A stretch of 64,000 bases of DNA from Persicaria tinctoria. Taxonomy: Eukaryota > Streptophyta > Magnoliopsida > Caryophyllales > Polygonaceae. Positions 61,103-64,000 of the stretch are shown one piece after another; positions within the stretch are counted from its first letter, which is position 1, and each line of letters opens with the position of its first letter. The notes below the pieces were generated by a model. It was not told the DNA's origin and ran no database searches. It saw nothing but the letters and a program-made list of their open reading frames with translations. The stretch spans positions 40,787,001-40,851,000 of the forward strand of contig JBANSL010000001.1 of the NCBI GenBank assembly GCA_037127255.1. The letters run 5' to 3'. A program made the position numbers and the translations under genes.

Positions 61103-61955
61103 GTAGGCAAGTAGAGAGCCTTCTTACAAAACCGTTCCATCCGAAGAACAGTGGGAAAGAGCTCGTGATGTGTGCAAGCTTTTGAAGACTTTTGATAAGG
61201 TAACTAATGTCTTCTCTGGTCGAGATTACACAACTGCCAATCTTTATTTCCTTGAGGTTTGTGAGATTAGGAAGGTCTTGGATGAGATGGCCAATGACCC
61301 AAGGCAATTCATGAAAGTTATGGTTCAAAGCATGAAACTAAAGTTTGACAAGTATTGGAAGGAGTCCTCTCTTTTGATGATAGTTGCATGTGTGTTAGAT
61401 CCTCGAAGCAAGATTCAGGCAATTAGGTACATTTTTAGAACCCTATATCCACCGGAGGAAGTTGAAAATAGGATATTTGACATTAAGGATGAAATGCAAA
61501 TTTTGTATGACAACTACACATCCAAGGAGGATAGTTTTTCTTTTAGTTACAATATGCAGACTAGCTCGGGTGGAGGGAGTGAAAAACGTTCCAATGACTG
61601 GAGGTTGGGCTTCGAATCTTGGGTAAAAGTAAGCGATTCAGAAAAGCCAAGTAGAAAGGAGCTTGAAGTTTATCTTGATGAAGTTGTGTTGATCGGGGAA
61701 GCCGACGACTTTGATGTCTTGGGATGGTGGAGGTTAAACATTTTGAGGTTCCCTATCTTATGTAGGATGGCTTGAGGTATTCTTTCTATTCCGATAACCA
61801 CTGTACCTTCTGAGTCAACGTTCAGTGCCGGCCGTAGAGTTATTGGGGATGATCGTTGTTCATTGGGGGATGACACGGTTGAAGGACTTCTTTGTGCATC
61901 AAATTGGTTCCTAGTTGAGTACAAAGATTTGGTCAAAGATTTGATCATTGATTGA
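61103..61955 (+). pseudogene. hAT transposase, second exon with dimerisation domain
   Basis: Reads SREPSYKTVPSEEQW, VFSGRDYTTANLYFLEV, LLMIVACVLDPRSKIQ and the conserved C-terminal hAT dimerisation domain (DDFDVLGWWRLNILRFPIL, ITTVPSESTFSAGRRVI, EGLLCASNWF). A TAG at 61104-61106 right at the exon start and a TGA at 61773-61775 (Arg position) are in frame. The frame otherwise runs to the natural stop at 61953-61955. Confidence 0.92.
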
Positions 61956-61973
61956 TGTAAGTATATTAATATA

Positions 61974-63062
61974 GGGTAAACTGTAGAAAACCACCCCTTA
62001 AATAGGGCCAATTTCCCAAAACCACCCCTTATATGTTTAATTGCAGGAAACCACCACTTATAAGCATTCCGGTAGCAAAAATCCACCCCTTGTAGGGTTC
62101 CGTCACTTTTTCTGTTAAATATAAGAAATTACATTTATTTTTTATTTTTTTTATGTATTTTAATATAAATGGGTTGATTAAAAATAAAATAAAACAATAA
62201 AAAAGGAAAATTAGAAAAGGGAAAGGCTTTTCCCTTTCTTCATCCTCCTATTAGAACACCGTTCATCAATTTCTTCGATTTGAGGCGATTTCTTCGATTT
62301 TGTATAGAATCGAAGGAGACATCGAAGATTAAAGCTAAAGGGAAAGGGCTTAATCGCCGGAGTGGCCGGAGGAGGGAGGGTAGGAGGATCAAGGCTCGCT
62401 TTGACTAGGGTGGCGTGGAGGTTCTCCATGGCGGGCAGGAGATACTTGGTGGTGTTAACGGGGTCGATGAAGACCTCATTGCCGATGGAAATGGCCCCGA
62501 TTAGCTTATCGCCAGACCTAGGTGAAGTTACCACATCATCAAGGCAAAGATAGTCTGCTCCATTGTATCCCCCCATTTCAATTGAAGCTTGGCTGTCAGC
62601 TAGAGGCCTCAATTTATGGTGGAGAAATCAATCAAACTAGGGACCGGGATAGATCCCGTGAAGTGATGTCAGCTGTCGATCATCGTCGTCGTCTTTCACC
62701 TTCGAATCCAAAAGAAGAGGAAAATTTTTGGTTTTCTTCTGTTTGCTTCTAAAAGATATTTTTTTTTTTGTTAACTCTGCTTCTTTTCAGTGGATAAATG
62801 TAGGGAAAAATTACATTTTTTAATTTCCTAAATTTTACTTTTTTTTTAATTTCTACCCTCTATTGTTACATTATTTTAAATTAAAGGAGAAAGGGGCAAA
62901 TTTGTAATTTAACATATTTAACTGAGATTCTAACGGAACCCTACAAGGGGTGGTTTTTTGCTAACGGAATGCTTATAAGGGGTGGTTTCCTGCAATTAAG
63001 CATATAAGGGGTGGTTTTGGGCAATTGGCCCTATTTAAGGGGTGGTTTTCTACAGTTTACCC
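61974..63062 (-). mobile_element. Mutator-like element (Pack-MULE) with 130-bp TIRs and 9-bp TSD
   Basis: Long terminal inverted repeats 61974-62103 and 62933-63062 (GGGTAAACTGTAGAAAACC... against ...GTTTTCTACAGTTTACCC) match over about 130 bp with few mismatches. Nine-bp flanks ATTAATATA (61965-61973) and ATTAACATA (63063-63071) differ at one base, the MULE signature length. There is no transposase; the interior holds a host-gene fragment. It lies 18 bp after the hAT transposase stop, so it did not disrupt that gene. Confidence 0.92.
62211..62612 (-). pseudogene. Captured GH17 beta-1,3-glucanase fragment, chimeric 133-codon frame
   Basis: The minus-strand frame from 62612 includes, at about residues 37-75 (62504-62388), LIGAISIGNEVFIDPVNTTK followed by YLLPAMENLHATLVKASLD. 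This is the glycoside hydrolase family 17 segment around the Gly-Asn-Glu that supplies a catalytic Glu. The flanks (a Gly/Asp/Ser-rich head, a Pro-rich PTLPPPATPAIKP tail and a Lys-rich end) do not look like GH17, so this is a small captured exon piece in a chimeric frame. No signal peptide and no second catalytic residue are present, so hydrolase activity is not expected. Confidence 0.75.
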
Positions 63063-63663
63063 ATTAACATACTATCTTCATTGTTTGTATACATTTTATA
63101 CCACAACCTCATTTGAACTCATTTTATATTTCTATTTAGGTAATGGAGGAAGCAAGGAAAGAAGCAATTCAACTATGACAAGCTTCTACTTTTATTTTTC
63201 TGTTTGTAGTGTACTTGTGAGTGTTTATTTCGAAGTTGTTGTGGACCTTGAGTCATTGAACTTAGGTTTGTATTAAGTATTTGGTCATTGAACTATTGAA
63301 CTTATGTTGTATTCCGAGTTGTTTTGTTTCTAATGGTTTGATATCCATTAAACTTGTATTATGTAACCTTTTTTGCTTGCACAACTACTGTATAAATAGC
63401 TGGAATTTCATTTTAGCTCAGCTCAGAATCGAGCTTGAAAGAGCCCAGACAACAAGCTCAAACAAGCCTAAGCTCGTTCGTTCTGCTTAATCGAGCCTCA
63501 ACAAGCCGAGCTCGAGCTTTCCCCTGGGCTCGCGAGCCGATTTTGAGCAAAAAAAAAAAAAGCTCGAATAGATTTTAGGCTCGAGCTCGGCTCGTCTCGT
63601 TTACTGTTTGAGCCAAGCTTGAACATGTCAGGCTCGGATCGTTCGGCTCGTATATCACCCCTA
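63063..63663 (+). other. hAT 3' region with sub-terminal repeats
   Basis: AT-rich tail of the hAT element, then from 63410 a dense set of AGCTCG/CGAGCC repeats leading to the right terminal repeat. An A-run of 13 lies near 63550. No gene. Confidence 0.7.
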
Positions 63664-63671
63664 CCTTCATC

Positions 63672-64000
63672 TATGGTATCCTAAGAAAAGTAATTTTCAT
63701 CTCACGATCTATTTAGATGCAGACTTTACAATTTACAAGGTAGATCGAAAAAGCACTTCAGGGTGTTGCCAACTCCTAAGATCATCCTTGATCAGTTGGC
63801 ATTCAAAGAAGAAAAACTAGTTGCTTTATCCTCTACTAAAGCCAAATACACAACAGCAGGTGCTTGTTTCTCACAAATAATGTGGATAGCTCAGTAATTC
63901 CGAGACCTTGTCATTGATCTCAAAGGTATTCCATCAAGTGTGATAATACTAGTGCAATTTCAATTGCTAAGAATCCTGTGTATCACGCGAGAACCAAGCA
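63672..64000 (+). pseudogene. SIRE-like copia RNase H, continues beyond window
   Basis: After the hAT duplication the copia frame resumes with YLDADFTIYKVDRKSTSGCC, an RNase H motif, and then in shifted frames the SWHSKKK and ALSSTKAKY-like blocks and the SRTKH-like region at the very end. Frameshifts and stops follow about 63770. The right part and the 3' LTR lie outside the window. Confidence 0.85.

Larger units (their letters stand above)
58539..63663 (+). mobile_element. hAT DNA transposon in copia pol, 8-bp TSD
   Basis: Imperfect terminal inverted repeats: TAGGGCTGTTACATGAGCCG at the left, and TAGGGGTGATATACGAGCCG on the reverse complement at the right. Both sub-terminal regions are crowded with GGCTCG/CGAGCC repeats, as in hAT elements. 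Flanking 8-bp duplications are CCTTGATC (58531-58538) and CCTTCATC (63664-63671), one mismatch. The interior encodes a broken hAT transposase (59535-61955) and a nested Mutator-like element. The host copia frame resumes directly after the right duplication. Confidence 0.93.
44684..64000 (+). mobile_element. SIRE-like Ty1/copia element, interrupted twice and cut by the window edge
   Basis: Its own sequence is 44684(approx.)-45061, 53757-58538 and 63672-64000. The rest is a nested gypsy element and a nested hAT transposon. The order is LTR, tRNA-Met primer site, gag with zinc knuckle, protease, integrase, RT and RNase H: copia order, with a gag and leader like the SIRE/Maximus group. All coding parts carry stops, frameshifts or deletions. 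The left LTR boundary is a guess (TGTAAGACC at 44684); the 3' LTR lies beyond the window. Confidence 0.85.

Overview
This window looks like a repeat-dominated stretch of a flowering-plant (probably eudicot) nuclear chromosome. The evidence is the stack of plant LTR-retrotransposon families with plant-type primer-binding sites, a tRNA-derived SINE, a hAT transposon, a Mutator-like element, and a decayed RAP2.4-like AP2/ERF gene. I see no intact ordinary host gene. Nearly everything can be assigned to mobile elements, several placed by terminal repeats plus target-site duplications (TSDs).

Left part (1-15.5 kb). A Ty3/gypsy gag-protease scrap (1-412) abuts an old Athila-like LTR (about 411-5458). 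A complete non-autonomous LTR element (1111-4831, TSD CTATG) is inserted in it and carries a 0.94-kb minisatellite. A nearly whole Ty1/copia element on the minus strand (6488-12226, TSD GTAAG) is inserted in a SINE. The stretch 12.3-15.3 kb is the only non-transposon island. It holds a GC-rich unidentified patch and an ERF transcription-factor pseudogene with three in-frame stops.

Middle (15.5-42 kb). A family of very large LTRs (about 3 kb, tRNA-Met primer site) with non-coding interiors, LARD-like, is present in four pieces: 15522-16569, 16570-26403, 33709-38622 and, inverted, 38742-41945. A minus-strand Athila-type Ty3/gypsy element (26404-33708) with decayed gag, protease, RT, RNase H and a truncated integrase separates two of them. 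Its left edge (26403/26404) is a rearrangement breakpoint, not a normal terminus. A LINE fragment and a gag-only gypsy remnant follow (41.9-44.5 kb).

Right part (about 44.7-64 kb). A SIRE-like Ty1/copia element runs off the window edge. Its 5' LTR is interrupted at 45062-53751 by a second Athila-like, non-autonomous element with an LTR-interior-LTR-partial LTR layout and one intact 242-codon ORF of unknown function. A solo LTR (51587-52613) sits in the third LTR. The copia polymerase region is interrupted by a hAT transposon (58539-63663), which itself contains a Mutator-like element (61974-63062) that has captured a piece of a GH17 beta-1,3-glucanase gene.

The most unusual signal is a 12-bp dyad, (C/G)TCGA-NN-TCGA(G/C), occurring dozens of times, mostly in pairs about 20 bp centre to centre. 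It is found in the LTRs of both Athila-like families and inside the gag-protease and polymerase coding sequence of one of them. The second is the hAT transposase intron, which holds nine copies of a branch-point plus poly-T block matching its own 3' splice site.
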